The notes: a model not told the origin generated them from the letters alone. A DNA stretch of 64,000 nt from Mixophyes australis (GCA_036250195.1 JAVHZZ010000005.1:132085199-132149198), one strand, 5' to 3'. Positions 1-14,602 are shown, counted from the first letter of the stretch. Made by a program: numbers and translations.

Positions 1-2699
1 CCAATAATGTACCTGGACTGCGTAGAGGAGTGGGTCACCACAATATAAATTAAAAACCCTGAACTTGTATGATTCGCACCAATAATGTACCTGGACTGCG
101 TAGAGGAGTGGGTCACCACAATATAAATTAAAAACCCTGAACTTGTATGATTCGCACCAATAATGTACCTGGACTGCGTAGAGGAGTGGGTCACCACAAT
201 ATATATAATAAGAAAACCATCAACTGGTATGAATCGTACCGAATAATGTACCTGGACTGCATAGAGGAGTAGGTCACCACAATATAAATTAAAAACCCTG
301 AACTTGTATGATTCGCACCAATAATGTACCTGGACTGCGTAGAGGAGTGGGTCACCACAATATATATAATAAGAAAACCATCAACTGGTATGAATCGCAC
401 TGAATAATGTACCTGGACTGCGTAGAGGAGTGGGTCACCACAATATATATAATAAGAAAACCATCAACTGGTATGAATCGCACCGAATAATGTACCTGGA
501 CTGCGTAGAGGAGTGGGTCACCACAATATATATAATAAGAAAACCATCAACTGGTATGAATCGCACCGAATAATGTACCTGGACTGCGTAGAGGAGTGGG
601 TCACCACAATATATATAATAAGAAAACCATCAACTGGTATGAATCGCACCGAATAATGTACCTGGACTGCGTAGAGGAGTGGGTCACCACAATATAAATT
701 AAAAACCCTGAATTTGTATGATTCGCACCAATAATGTACCTGGACTGCGTAGAGGAGTGGGTCACCACAATATAAATTAAAAACCCTGAACTTGTATGAT
801 TCGCACCAATAATGTACCTGGACTGCGTAGAGGAGTGGGTCACCACGATATAAATTAAAAACACTGAACTTGTATGATTCGCACCAATAAATGTATCTGG
901 ACTGCGTAGAGGAGTAGGTCACCACAATATATATAATAAGAAAACCATCAACTGGTATGAATCGCACCGAATAATGTATTTGGACTGCGTAGAGGAGTGG
1001 GTCACCACAATATAAATGAAAAACCCTGAACTTGTATGATTCGCATCAATAATGTACCTGGACTGCGTAGAGGAGTGGGTCACCACAATATATATAATAA
1101 GAAAACCATCAACTGGTATGAATCGCACCGAATAATGTACCTGGACTGCGTAGAGGAGTGGGTCACCACAATATAAATTAAAAACCCTGAACTTGTATGA
1201 TTCGCACCAATAATGTACCTGGACTGCGAAGAGGAGTGGGTCACCACAATATAATTTAAAAACCCTGAACTTGTATGATTCGCACCAATAAATGTATCTG
1301 GACTGTGTAGAGGAGTGGGTCACCACAATATATATAATAATAAAACCATCATCTGGTATGAATCACACCGAATAATGTACCTGGACTGCATAGAGGAGTA
1401 GGTCACCACAATATAAAATAAAAACCCTGAACTTGTATGATTCGCACAAATAATGCACCTGGACTGCGTAGAGGAGTGGGTCACCACAATATAATTTAAA
1501 AACCCTGAACTTGTATGATTCGCACCAATAATGTACCTGGACTGCGTAGAGGAGTGGGTCACCATAATATAAATTAAAAACCCTGAACTTGTATGATTCG
1601 CACCAATAATGTACCTGGACTGCGTAGAGGAGTGGGTCACCACGATATAAATTAAAAACACTGAACTTGTATGATTCGCACCAATAAATGTATCTGGACT
1701 GCGTAGAGGAGTAGGTCACCACAATATATATAATAAGAAAACCATCAACTGGTATGAATCGCACCGAATAATGTATTTGGACTGCGTAGAGGAGTGGGTC
1801 ACCACAATATAAATGAAAAACCCTGAACTTGTATGATTCGCATCAATAATGTACCTGGACTGCGTAGAGGAGTGGGTCACCACAATATATATAATAAGAA
1901 AACCATCAACTGGTATGAATCGCACCGAATAATGTACCTGGACTGCGTAGAGGAGTGGGTCACCACAATATAATTTAAAAACCCTGAACTTGTATGATTC
2001 GCACCAATAATGTACCTGGACTGCGTAGAGAAGTGGGTCACCACAATATAAATTAAAAACACTGAACTTGTATGATTCGCACCAATAATGTACCTGGACT
2101 GCGAAGAGGAGTGGGTCACCACAATATAATTTAAAAACCCTGAACTTGTATGATTCGCACCAATAATGTACCTGGACTGCGTAGAGAAGTGGGTCACCAC
2201 AATATAAATTAAAAACACTGAACTTGTATGATTCGCACCAATAAATGTATCTGGACTGTGTAGAGGAGTGGGTCACCACAATATATATAATAAGAAAACC
2301 ATCAACTGGTATGAATCACACCGAATAATGTACCTGGACTGCGTAGAGGAGTGGGTCACCACAATATAAATTAAAAACCCTGAACTTGTATGATTCGCAC
2401 CAATAATATACCTGGACTGCGTAGAGGAGTGGGTCACCACAATATATATAATAAGAAAACCATCAACTGGTATGAATCGCACCGAATAATGTACCTGGAC
2501 TGCATAGAGAAGTAGGTCACCACAATATAAAATAAAAACCCTGAACTTCTATGATTCGCACCAATAATGTACTTGGACTGCGTAGAGGAGTGGGTCACCA
2601 CAATATATATACTAAGAAAATCATCAACTGGTATGAATCGCACCGAATAATGTACCTGGACTGCGTAGAGGAGTGGGTCACCACAATATAATTTAAAAA

Positions 2700-4760
2700 C
2701 CCTGAACTTGTATGATTCGCACCAATAATGTACCTGGACTGCGTAGAGGAGTGGGTCACCATAATATATATATATAATAAGAAAACCATCAACTGGTATG
2801 AATCGCACCGAATAATGTACCTGGACTGCATAGAGGAGTGGGTCACCACAATATAAATTAAAAACCCTGAACTTGTATGATTCGCACCAATAATGTACCT
2901 GGACTGCGTAGAGGAGTGGGTCACCACAATATAAATTAAAAACCCTGAACTTGTATGATTCGCACCAATAATGTACCTGGACTGCGTAGAGGAGTGGGTC
3001 ACCACAATATAAATTAAAAACACTGAACTTGTATGATTCGCACCAATAAATGTATCTGGACTGCGTAGAGGAGTAGGTCACCACAATATATATAATAAGA
3101 AAACCATCAACTGGTATGAATCGCACCGAATAATGTATTTGGACTGCGTAGAGGAGTGGGTCACCACAATATAAGTGAAAAACCCTGAACTTGTATGATT
3201 TGCATCAATAATGTACCTGGACTGCGTAGAGGAGTGGGTCACCACAATATATATAATAAGAAAACCATCAACTGGTATGAATCGCACCGAATAATGTACC
3301 TGGACTGCGTAGAGGAGTGGGTCACCACAATATAATTTAAAAACCCTGAACTTGTATGATTCGCACCAATAATGTACCTGGACTGCGTAGAGGAGTGGGT
3401 CACCATAATATATATATAATAAGAAAACCATCAACTGGTATGAATCGCACCGAATAATGTACCTGGACTGCGTAGAGGAGTAGGTCACCACAATATAAAT
3501 TAAAAACCCTGAACTTGTATGATTCGCACCAATAATGTACCTGGACTGCGTAGAGGAGTGGGTCACCACAATATAAATGAAAAACCCTGAACTTGTATGA
3601 TTCGCACCAATAATGTTCCTGGACTGCGTAGAGGAGTGGGTCACCACGATATAAATGAAAAACCCTGAACTTGTATGATTCGCACCAATAATGTACCTGG
3701 ACTGCGAAGAGGAGTGGGTCACCACAATATAATTTAAAAACCCTGAACTTGTATGATTCGCACCAATAATGTACCTGGACTGCGTAGAGGAGTGGGTCAC
3801 CATAATATATATATATAATAAGAAAACCATCAACTGGTATGAATCGCACCGAATAATGTACCTGGACTGCATAGAGGAGTGGGTCACCACAATATAAATT
3901 AAAAACCCTGAACTTGTATGATTCGCACCAATAATGTACCTGGACTGCGTAGAGGAGTGGGTCACCACAATATAAATTAAAAACCCTGAACTTGTATGAT
4001 TCGCACCAATAATGTACCTGGACTGCGTAGAGGAGTGGGTCACCACAATATAAATTAAAAACACTGAACTTGTATGATTCGCACCAATAAATGTATCTGG
4101 ACTGCGTAGAGGAGTAGGTCACCACAATATATATAATAAGAAAACCATCAACTGGTATGAATCGCACCGAATAATGTATTTGGACTGCGTAGAGGAGTGG
4201 GTCACCACAATATAAGTGAAAAACCCTGAACTTGTATGATTTGCATCAATAATGTACCTGGACTGCGTAGAGGAGTGGGTCACCACAATATATATAATAA
4301 GAAAACCATCAACTGGTATGAATCGCACCGAATAATGTACCTGGACTGCGTAGAGGAGTGGGTCACCACAATATAATTTAAAAACCCTGAACTTGTATGA
4401 TTCGCACCAATAATGTACCTGGACTGCGTAGAGGAGTGGGTCACCATAATATATATATAATAAGAAAACCATCAACTGGTATGAATCGCACCGAATAATG
4501 TACCTGGACTGCGTAGAGGAGTAGGTCACCACAATATAAATTAAAAACCCTGAACTTGTATGATTCGCACCAATAATGTACCTGGACTGCGTAGAGGAGT
4601 GGGTCACCACAATATAAATGAAAAACCCTGAACTTGTATGATTCGCACCAATAATGTTCCTGGACTGCGTAGAGGAGTGGGTCACCACGATATAAATGAA
4701 AAACCCTGAACTTGTATGATTCGCACCAATAATGTACCTGGACTGCGAAGAGGAGTGGGT
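2700..4760. repeat. 1041-bp higher-order duplication inside the satellite
   Basis: Rare variants recur exactly 1041 bp apart: caccataatatata at 3401 and 4442 and the related block at 2757 and 3798, ataagtgaaaaacc at 3171 and 4212, and taatgttcctgg at 3611 and 4652. About 13 monomers form the unit, so blocks of monomers were copied together. Confidence 0.85.
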
Positions 4761-4769
4761 CACCACAAT

Positions 4770-7700
4770 ATAAATGAAAAACCCTGAACTTGTATGATTC
4801 GCATCAATAATGTACCTGGACTACGTAGAGGAGTGGGTCACCAATATATATATAATAAGAAAACCATCAACTGGTATGAATCGCACCGAATAATGTACCT
4901 GGACTGCGTAGAGGAGTGGGTCACCACAATATAAATTAAAAACCCTGAACTTGTATGATTCGCACCAATAATGTACCTGGACTGCGAAAAGGAGTGGGTC
5001 ACCACAATATAATTTAAAAACCCTGAACTTGTATGATTCGCACCAATAATGTACCTGGACTGCGTAGAGAAGTGGGTCACCACAATATAAATTAAAAACA
5101 CTGAACTTGTATGATTCGCACCAATAAATGTTTCTGGACTGTGTAGAGGAGTGGGTCACCACAATATATATAATAAGAAAACCATCAACTGGTATGAATC
5201 ACACCGAATAATGTACCTGGACTGCGTAGAGGAGTGGGTCACCACAATATAAATTAAAAACCCTGAACTTGTATGATTCGCACCAATAATATACCTGGAC
5301 TGCGTAGAGGAGTGGGTCACCACAATATATATAATAAGAAAACCATCAACTGTTATGAATCGCACCGAATAATGTACCTAGACTGCATAGAGGAGTAGGT
5401 CACCACAATATAAAATAAAAACCCTGAACTTGTATGATTCGCACCAATAATGTACTTGGACTGCGTAGAGGAGTGGGTCACCACAATATATATACTAAGA
5501 AAATCATCAACTGGTATGAATCGCACCGAATAATGTACCTGGACTGCGTAGAGGAGTGGGTCACCACAATATAATTTAAAAACCCTGAACTTGTATGATT
5601 CGCACCAATAATGTACCTGGACTGCGTAGAGGAGTGGGTCACCATAATATATATATAATAAGAAAACCATCAACTGGTATGAATCGCACCGAATAATGTA
5701 CCTGGACTGCATAGAGGAGTGGGTCACCACAATATAAATTAAAAACCCTGAACTTGTATGATTCGCACCAATAATGTACCTGGACTGCGTAGAGGAGTGG
5801 GTCACCACAATATAAATTAAAAACCCTGAACTTGTATGATTCGCACCAATAATGTACCTGGACTGCGTAGAGGAGTGGGTCACCACAATATAAATTAAAA
5901 ACACTGAACTTGTATGATTCGCACCAATAAATGTATCTGGACTGCGTAGAGGAGTAGGTCACCACAATATATATAATAAGAAAACCATCAACTGGTATGA
6001 ATCGCACCGAATAATGTATTTGGACTGCGTAGAGGAGTGGGTCACCACAATATAAATGAAAAACCCTGAACTTGTATGATTCGCATCAATAATGTACCTG
6101 GACTGCGCAGAGGAGTGGGTCACCACAATATATATAATAAGAAAACCATCAACTGGTATGAATCGCACCAATAATGTACCTGGACTGCATAGAGGAGTAG
6201 GTCACCACAAGATAAAATAAAAACCCTGAACTTGTATGATTCGCACCAATAATGTACCTGGACTGCGTAGAGGAGTGGGTCACCACAATATATATAATAA
6301 GAAAACCATCAACTGGTATGAATCGCACCGAATAATGTACCTGGACTGCGTAGAGGAGTGGGTCACCACAATATAATTTAAAAACCCTGAACTTGTATGA
6401 TTCGCACCAATAATGTACCTGGACTGCGTAGAGGAGTGGGTCACCATAATATATATATAATAAGAAAACCATCAACTGGTATGAATCGCACCGAATAATG
6501 TACCTGGACTGCGTAGAGGAGTAGGTCACCACAATATAAATTAAAAACCCTGAACTTGTATGATTCGCACCAATAATGTACCTGGACTGCGTAGAGGAGT
6601 GGGTCACCACAATATAAATGAAAAACCCTGAACTTGTATGATTCGCACCAATAATGTTCCTGGACTGCGTAGAGGAGTGGGTCACCACGATATAAATTAA
6701 AAACACTGAACTTGTATGATTCGCACCAATAAATGTATCTGGACTGCGTAGAGGAGTAGGTCACCACAATACATATAATAAGAAAACCATCAACTGGTAT
6801 GAATCGCACCGAATAATGTATTTGGACTGCGTAGAGGAGTGGGTCACCACAATATAAATTAAAAACCCTGAACTTGTATGATTCGCACCAATAATGTACC
6901 TGGACTGCGAAGAGGAGTGGGTCACCACAATATAAATGAAAAACCCTGAACTTGTATGATTCGCATCAATAATGTACCTGGACTACGTAGAGGAGTGGGT
7001 CACCACAATATATATAATAAGAAAACCATCAACTGGTATGAATCGCACCGAATAATGTACCTGGACTGCGTAGAGGAGTGGGTCACCACAATATAAATTA
7101 AAAACCCTGAACTTGTATGATTCGCACCAATAATGTACCTGGACTGCGAAGAGGAGTGGGTCACCACAATATAATTTAAAAACCCTGAACTTGTATGATT
7201 CGCACCAATAATGTACCTGGACTGCGTAGAGAAGTGGGTCACCACAATATAAATTAAAAACACTGAACTTGTATGATTCGCACCAATAAATGTATCTGGA
7301 CTGTGTAGAGGAGTGGGTCACCACAATATATATAATAAGACAACCATCAACTGGTATGAATCACACCGAATAATGTACCTGGACTGCGTAGAGGAGTGGG
7401 TCACCACAATATAAATTAAAAACCCTGAACTTGTATGATTCGCACCAATAATATACCTGGACTGCGTAGAGGAGTGGGTCACCACAATATATATAATAAG
7501 AAAACCATCAACTGTTATGAATCGCACCGAATAATGTACCTAGACTGCATAGAGGAGTAGGTCACCACAATATAAAATAAAAACCCTGAACTTGTATGAT
7601 TCGCACCAATAATGTACTTGGACTGCGTAGAGGAGTGGGTCACCACAATATATATACTAAGAAAATCATCAACTGGTATGAATCGCACCGAATAATGTAC

Positions 7701-8330
7701 CTGGACTGCGTAGAGGAGTGGGTCACCACAATATAATTTAAAAACCCTGAACTTGTATGATTCGCACCAATAATGTACCTGGACTGCGTAGAGGAGTGGG
7801 TCACCATAATATATATATAATAAGAAAACCATCAACTGGTATGAATCGCACCGAATAATGTACCTGGACTGCATAGAGGAGTGGGTCACCACAATATAAA
7901 TTAAAAACCCTGAACTTGTATGATTCGCACCAATAATGTACCTGGACTGCGTAGAGGAGTGGGTCACCACAATATAAATTAAAAACCCTGAACTTGTATG
8001 ATTCGCACCAATAATGTACCTGGACTGCGTAGAGGAGTGGGTCACCACAATATAAATTAAAAACACTGAACTTGTATGATTCGCACCAATAAATGTATCT
8101 GGACTGCGTAGAGGAGTAGGTCACCACAATATATATAATAAGAAAACCATCAACTGGTATGAATCGCACCGAATAATGTATTTGGACTGCGTAGAGGAGT
8201 GGGTCACCACAATATAAATGAAAAACCCTGAACTTGTATGATTCGCATCCATAATGTACCTGGACTGCGCAGAGGAGTGGGTCACCACAATATATATAAT
8301 AAGAAAACCATCAACTGGTATGAATCGCAC
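4770..8330. repeat. 2162-bp higher-order duplication inside the satellite
   Basis: A second block is repeated at a 2162-bp offset. The private variants tgttatgaatcgc and tacctagactgcat occur together at 5351 and again at 7513, and the surrounding order of A and B monomers is the same (about 27 monomers per unit). The two copies run from about 4.77 to 6.17 kb and from about 6.93 to 8.33 kb. Confidence 0.85.
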
Positions 8331-11300
8331 CGAATAATGTACCTGGACTGCGTATAGGAGTGGGTCACCACAAAATAAATTAAAAACCCTGAACTTGTAT
8401 GATTCGCACCAATAATGTACCTGGACTGCGTAGAGGAGCGAGTCACCACAATATAAATTAAAAACACTGAACTTGTATGATTTGCACCAATAAATGTATC
8501 TGGACTGTGTAGAGGAGTAGTCACCACAATATAATTTAAAAACCCTGAACTTGTATGAATCGCACCAATAAATGTATCTGGACTGCGTAGAGGAGTGGGT
8601 CACCACAATATAAATTAAAAACCCTGAACTTGTATGATTCGCACCAATAATGTACCTGGACTGCGTAGAGGAGTGTGTCACCACAATATAAATTAAAAAC
8701 CCTGAACTTGTATGATTCGCACCAATAATGTACCTGGACTGCATAGAGGAGTAGGTCACCACAAGATAAAATAAAAACCCTGAACTTGTATGATTTGCAC
8801 CAATAAATGAACCTGGACTGCGAAGAGGAGTGGGTCACCACAATATAATTAAAAAACCCTGAACTTGTATGATTCGCACCAATAATGTACCTGGACTGCG
8901 TAGAGGAGTGGGTCACCACAATATATATAATAAGAAAACCATCAACTGGTATGAATCGCACGAATAATGTACCTGGACTGCGTAGAGGAGTGGGTCACCA
9001 CAAAATAAATTAAACACCCTGAACTTGTATGATTCGCACCAATAATGTACCTGGACTGCGTAGAGGAGTGGGTCACCACAGTATAAATTAAAAACACTGA
9101 ACTTGTATGATTTGCACCAATAAATGAACCTGGACTGCGAAGAGGAGTGGGTCACCACAATATAATTAAAAAACCCTGAACTTGTATGATTCGCACCAAT
9201 AATGTACCTGGACTGCGTAGAGGAGTGGGTCACCACAATATATATAATAAGAAATCCATCAACTGGTCTGAATCACACCGAATAATGTACCTGGACTGCG
9301 TAGAGGAGTGGGTCACCACAATATAATTTAAAAACCCTGAACTTGTATGATTCGCACCAATAATGTACCTGGACTGCGTAGAGGAGTGGGTCACCACAAT
9401 ATAAATTAAAAACACTGAACTTGTATGATTCGCACCAATAAATGTATCTGGACTGCGTAGAGTAGTGGGTCACCACAATATATATAATAAGAAAACCATC
9501 AACTGGTATGAATCGCACCGAATAATGTACCTGGACTGCATAGAGGAGTGGGTCACCACAATATAAATTAAAAACCCCGAACTTGTATGATTTGCACCAA
9601 TAATGTACCTGGACTGCGTAGAGGAGTGGGTCACCACAATATATATAATAAGAAAACCATCAACTGGTATGAATCGCATTGAATAATGTACCTGGACTGC
9701 GTAGAGGAGTGGGTCACCACAATATAATTTAAAAACCCTGAACTTGTATGATTCGCACCAATAATGTACCTGGACTGCGTAGAGGAGTGGGTCACCACAA
9801 TATGTATAATAAGAAAACCATCAACTGGTATGAATCGCACCGAATAATTTACCTGGACTGCGTAGAAGAGTGGGTCACCACAATATAAATTAAAAACCCT
9901 GAACTTGTATGATTCGCACCAATAATGTACCTGGACTGCGTAGAGGAGTGGGTAACCACAATATATATAATAAGAAAACCATCAACTGGTATGAATCACA
10001 CCGAATAATGTACCTGGACTGCGTAGAGGAGTGGGTCACCACAATATAAATTAAAAACCCTGAACTTGTATGATTCGCACCAATAATGTACCTGGACTGC
10101 GTAGAGGAGCGGGTCACCACAATATATATATAATAAGAAAACCATCAACTGGTATGAATCGCACCGAATAATGTACCTGGACTGCGTAGAGGAGTGGGTC
10201 ACCACAAAATAAATTAAAAACCCTGAACTTGTATGATTCGCACCAATAATGTACCTGGACTGCGTAGAGGAGTGGGTCACCACAGTATAAATTAAAAACA
10301 CTGAACTTGTATGATTTGCACCAATAAATGAACTTGGACTGCGAAGAGGAGTGGGTCACCACAATATAATTTAAAAACCCTGAACTTGTATGATTCGCAC
10401 CAATAATGTACCTGGACTGCGTAGAGGAGTGGGTCACCACAATATATAAAATACGAAAACCATCAACTGGTATGAATCGCACCGAATAATGTACCTGGAC
10501 TGCGTAGAGGAGTGGGTCACCACAATATAAATTAAAAACCCTGAACTTATATGATTCGCACCAATAATGTACCTGGACTGCATAGAGGAGTGGGTCACCA
10601 CAATATATATAATAAGAAAACCATCAACTGGTATAATTCGCACCGAATAATGTACCTGGACTGCGTAGAGGAGTGGGTCACCACAATATAAATTAAAAAC
10701 CCTGAACTTGTATGATTTGCACCAATAATGTACCTGGAATGCGTAGAGGAGTGGGTCACCACAATATATATAATAAGAAAACCATCAACTGGTATGAATC
10801 GCACCGTATAATGTACCTGGACTGCATAGAGGAGTGGGTCACCACAATATAATTTAAAAACCCTGAACTTGTATGAATCGCACCAATAAATGTATCTGGA
10901 CTGCGTAGAGGAGTGGTCACCACAATATATATAATAAGAAAACCATCAATTGGTCTGAATCGCACCAAATAATGTACCTGGACTGCGTAGAGGAGTGGGT
11001 CACCACAATATAAATTAAAAACCCTGAACTTGTATGATTCGCACCAATAATGTACCTGGACTGCTTAGAGGAGTGGGTCACCACAATATAAATTAAAAAC
11101 CCTGAACTTGTATGATTCGCACCAATAATGTACCTGAACTGCGTAGAGGAGGGGGTCACCACAATATAAGTTAAAAACACTGAACTTGTATGATTCGCAC
11201 CAATAAATGTATCTGGACTGCATAGAGGAATGGGTCATCACAATATATATAATAAGAAAACCATCAACTGGTATGAATCGCACCGAATAATGTACCTGGA

Positions 11301-12775
11301 CTGCGTAGAGGAGTGGGTCACCACAATATAAATTAAAAACCCTGAACTTATATGATTCGCACCAATAATGTACCTGGACTGCATAGAGGAGTGGGTCACC
11401 ACAATATAAATTAAAAACCCTGAACTTGTATCATTCGCACCAATAATGTACCTGGACTGCGGAGAGGAGTGGGTCACCACAATATAAATTAAAAACCCTG
11501 AACTTGTATGATTCGCACCAATAATGTACCTGGACTGCGTAGAGGAGTGGGTCAACACAATATATATATAATAAGAAAACCATCAACTGGTATGAATCGC
11601 ACCGAATAATGTACCTGGACTGCGTAGAGGAGTGGGTCACCACAATATAATTTAAAAACCCTGAACTTGTATGATTCGCACCAATAATGTACCTGGACTG
11701 CGTAGAGGAGTGGGTCACCACAATATATATAATAAGAAAACCATCAACTGGTATGAATCACACCGAATAATGTACCTGGACTGCGTAGAGGAGTGGGTCA
11801 CCACAATATAAATTAAAAACCCTGAACTTGTATGATTTGCACCAATAATGTACCTGGACTGCGTAGAGGAGTGGGTCACCACAATACATATAATAAGAAA
11901 ACCATCAACTGGTATGAATCGCACCGAATAATGTACCTGGACTGCGTAGAGGAGTGGGTCACCACAAAATAAATTAAAAACACTGAACTTGTATGAATCG
12001 CACCAATAAATGTATCTGGACTGCGTAGAGGAGTGGTCACCACAATATATATAATAAGAAAACCATCAACTGGTCTGAATCGCACCAAATAATGTACCTG
12101 GAGTGCGTAGAGGAGTGGGTCACCACAATATAAATTAAAAACCCTGAACTTGTATAATTCACACCAATAATGTACCTGGACTGCGTAGAGGAGTGGGTCA
12201 CTACAATATATATAATAAGAAAACCATCAACTGGTATGAATCGCACCGAATAATGTACCTGGACTGCGTAGAGGAGTGGGTCACCACAATATAAATTAAA
12301 AACACTGAACTTGTATGATTCGCACCAGTAATGTACCTGGACTGCGTAGAGGAGTGGGTCACCACAATATAAATTAAAAACACTGAACTTGTATGAATCG
12401 CACCAATAAATGTATCTGGACTGCGTAGAGGAGTGGTCACCACAATATATATAATAAGAAAACCATCAACTGGTCTGAATCGCACCAAATAATGTACCTG
12501 GAGTGCGTAGAGGAGTGGGTCACCACAATACATATTAAAAACCCTGAACTTGTATGATTTGCACCAATAATGTACCTGGACTGCGTAGAGGAGTGGGTCA
12601 CCACAATATATATAATAAGAAAACCATCAATTGGTCTGAATCGCACCAAATAATGTACCTGGACTGCGTAGAGGAGTGGGTCACCACAATATAAATTAAA
12701 AACCCTGAACTTGTATGATTCGCACCAATAAATGTATCTGGACTGTGTAGAGGAGTGGTCACCACAATATAATTA

Positions 12776-12890
12776 AAAAACCCTTCACGGGTCTGAATTC
12801 CCAAAAAAAAGGTTTTGGACTGCGTAGTGGAGTGGCCCCGGAACCCAATTTGATACCGGGGCCACAATACCTCCTCCAAGTTCATAAGTT
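12776..12890 (-). repeat. Junction between satellite and hAT 3' subterminal segment
   Basis: Edge monomers decay here: ttttggactgcgtagtggag followed by tggccccgg still aligns to the satellite core, then runs into ccggggccacaatacctcc, which is unique transposon sequence. The reverse complement of 20425-20480 in the intact copy has the same order (ctggactgcgtagtggagt, then gggcccggtaccc, then cggggccacaatacctcc). Confidence 0.8.
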
Positions 12891-13125
12891 TATAACATCT
12901 TAACACTACACTAATTCTAGCACGTCAAAACCTCTTGTTTTAAATAATGACAGGGCATTTAACTTTTGATTTAATTTATTGAATTTGTTGGCATTTTCTT
13001 TTACTTTTTGAACATGGCAAACGACTGTTTAATGGTCACATAATGCCAAAAATATAGTTGCAAGATGGAATTGTCCTTGGGCCCTCCCACCCACCCTTAT
13101 ATTGTTGAAATAGGACATGCACACT

Positions 13126-13190
13126 ATAACAAACCAATCATTTCAGCGACAGGGCCTACCAAACAACTGTGGCTGAAATGATTGGTTTGT
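13126..13190 (-). other. Conserved 3'-UTR hairpin of the hAT family (left copy)
   Basis: Inverted arms (caaaccaatcatttcag and ctgaaatgattggtttg) flank a loop of about 25 nt. The same structure is at 20001-20065 in the right copy. Confidence 0.75.
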
Positions 13191-13246
13191 TTGGGCCCCC
13201 ACACCAAAAAAACAATTCATCTCTCCCTGTAGAAACTAAACAGGCT

Positions 13247-14602
13247 CTACTGAGGAAAGATGATGTCCTCATCCTCAACCTCTGATTCCTCTCCCCCTAC
13301 AGTGTGTACTTCCTCCTCCTCACACATTATCAATTCGTCCCCGCTGGACTCCACAACCACAGGTCCCTCTGTACTATCTGGAGGGCAGTGCTGTACTTCC
13401 TTGAGGAATTGATTATTCATTTTTATAAACATCATTTTTTCAACGTTATGAGGAAGCAACCTCCTTCGCCGCTCACTGACCAGGTTCCCCGCTGCACTAA
13501 AAACTCTTTCCGAGTACACACTGGAGGGGGGACAACTCAGTTAAAAAATAGAGCCAGTTTGTACAGGGGCTTCCAAACTGCCTTTTGGAGTTCTACCACG
13601 TCACTACCTCTAGTTAATTTAGATTGCAAGGCTTGTAAATATAAATACTTTGAAGATAAAAAAAAGCAGGCTGCACAGACTGTGGAGCTATAAAGTGAAA
13701 TTAAATGGACCACGTTACTTTGGTGGCTATCTATGCCCCCCGCCCTACACTTGTAGTTGAATATAAATAAAACAGCCTGCATAGACTGTAGAAATAGAAA
13801 TTCAAATATACAAAGAAATGGACAAAGGGAGTTTGGTATTTGTCTGCATCAGATCCCCTCTCCACTAGGAGTAAAATAGAAAACTATTCAGCCGTCATAT
13901 AATCTAGAATATAAATAGAAATTGAGAAAGGCAATTTGGTATCTGTCTGCATCATAATCATCAACATCCTCCTCAGCACCCGCTACATCAATATCCTCCT
14001 CCCGGTGTACAACATTCACACCTTCATTAGCCAAATCTGTAACTGGACTGTGGGTGATCCTTCCAGCATATGCAGAGGGCGTGCTGCAAATGCTGGATGG
14101 AGTCACCTCTTCCCATACAGTGATGGGAAGGTCAGGGTTCACAACCAACAACACCCTTGGACTCGCCTTGGGGATTTGTGATGTCATCTGTTTAGAAGGC
14201 AGAGTTCTTTGCTGTTTTGTTGTTGTTGCTGACAGCATAACTCTCTTAAATTTTTTGTAGGGGAGGAGGAGGAGGGCTTAGATCCTTGGGTGAAGCTGGA
14301 CCACTAGTCATGAACACGGGCCAGGGCCTAAGCCGTTCCTTGCCACTATGTGTCGTAAATGGCATATTGCCAACTTTACGTTTCTCCTCAGATGATTTTA
14401 AGTTTCTCTTTATGCTATTTTTTGAGAACTTGGGCTTTTTGGATTTTACATGCCCTGTACTAGGAGATTGGGCATCGGGCTTGCCAGACGACGTTGATGG
14501 CATTTCATCGTCTATGTCATGACTAGTGGCAGCAGCTTCAGCATTAGGAGGAAATAGGTCTTGATCTTTCCCTACTTTATCCTCCATATTTTGGTTTTCC
14601 AT
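13247..14602 (-). pseudogene. hAT transposase remnant (left copy), core deleted
   Basis: The N-terminal part starts at an ATG at 14602 (MENQNMEDKVGKD), matching the start of the right copy, and continues with a Ser/Pro-rich acidic segment through about 13980. The C-terminal part (13247-13570) holds the hAT dimerisation motif VYSERVFSAAGNLVSE and the acidic tail ending at a TAG (13247-13249). Everything between, including the BED finger and the RNase H-like catalytic domain (about 2 kb in the right copy), is replaced by about 350 bp of unrelated AT-rich sequence. A one-base insertion just before the dimerisation motif also shifts the frame. It cannot make a transposase; at most it is a substrate for one. 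Confidence 0.85.

Larger units (their letters stand above)
1..12775. repeat. Satellite array, two alternating monomers with higher-order structure
   Basis: An uninterrupted tandem array of roughly 158 monomers. Monomer A is about 78 bp (contains aaattaaaaaccctgaac and gtatgattcgcacc); monomer B is about 83 bp (contains atataataagaaaaccatc and tggtatgaatcgcaccg). Both share a core reading ctggactgcgtagaggagt followed by gggtcaccacaat. From about 9.4 kb the array often alternates A-B with a 161-bp period; the first 9 kb is richer in A and shows larger duplicated blocks. The left edge lies outside the window. At the right edge the last monomers diverge and merge into the 3' part of a hAT transposon. 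Reading frames inside the array are a by-product of the repeat and are not genes. Confidence 0.97.

Noticed and set aside
1..12775. CRISPR-like regular repeats
   Set aside because: Units are contiguous with no unique spacers, and the surroundings are clearly eukaryotic transposons.
191..12906. Many long reading frames (up to 328 codons) on the minus strand of the satellite
   Set aside because: They repeat with the monomer, restart at the same motif, change frame at every B monomer and have no family resemblance; they are by-products of a repeat with few stop codons.
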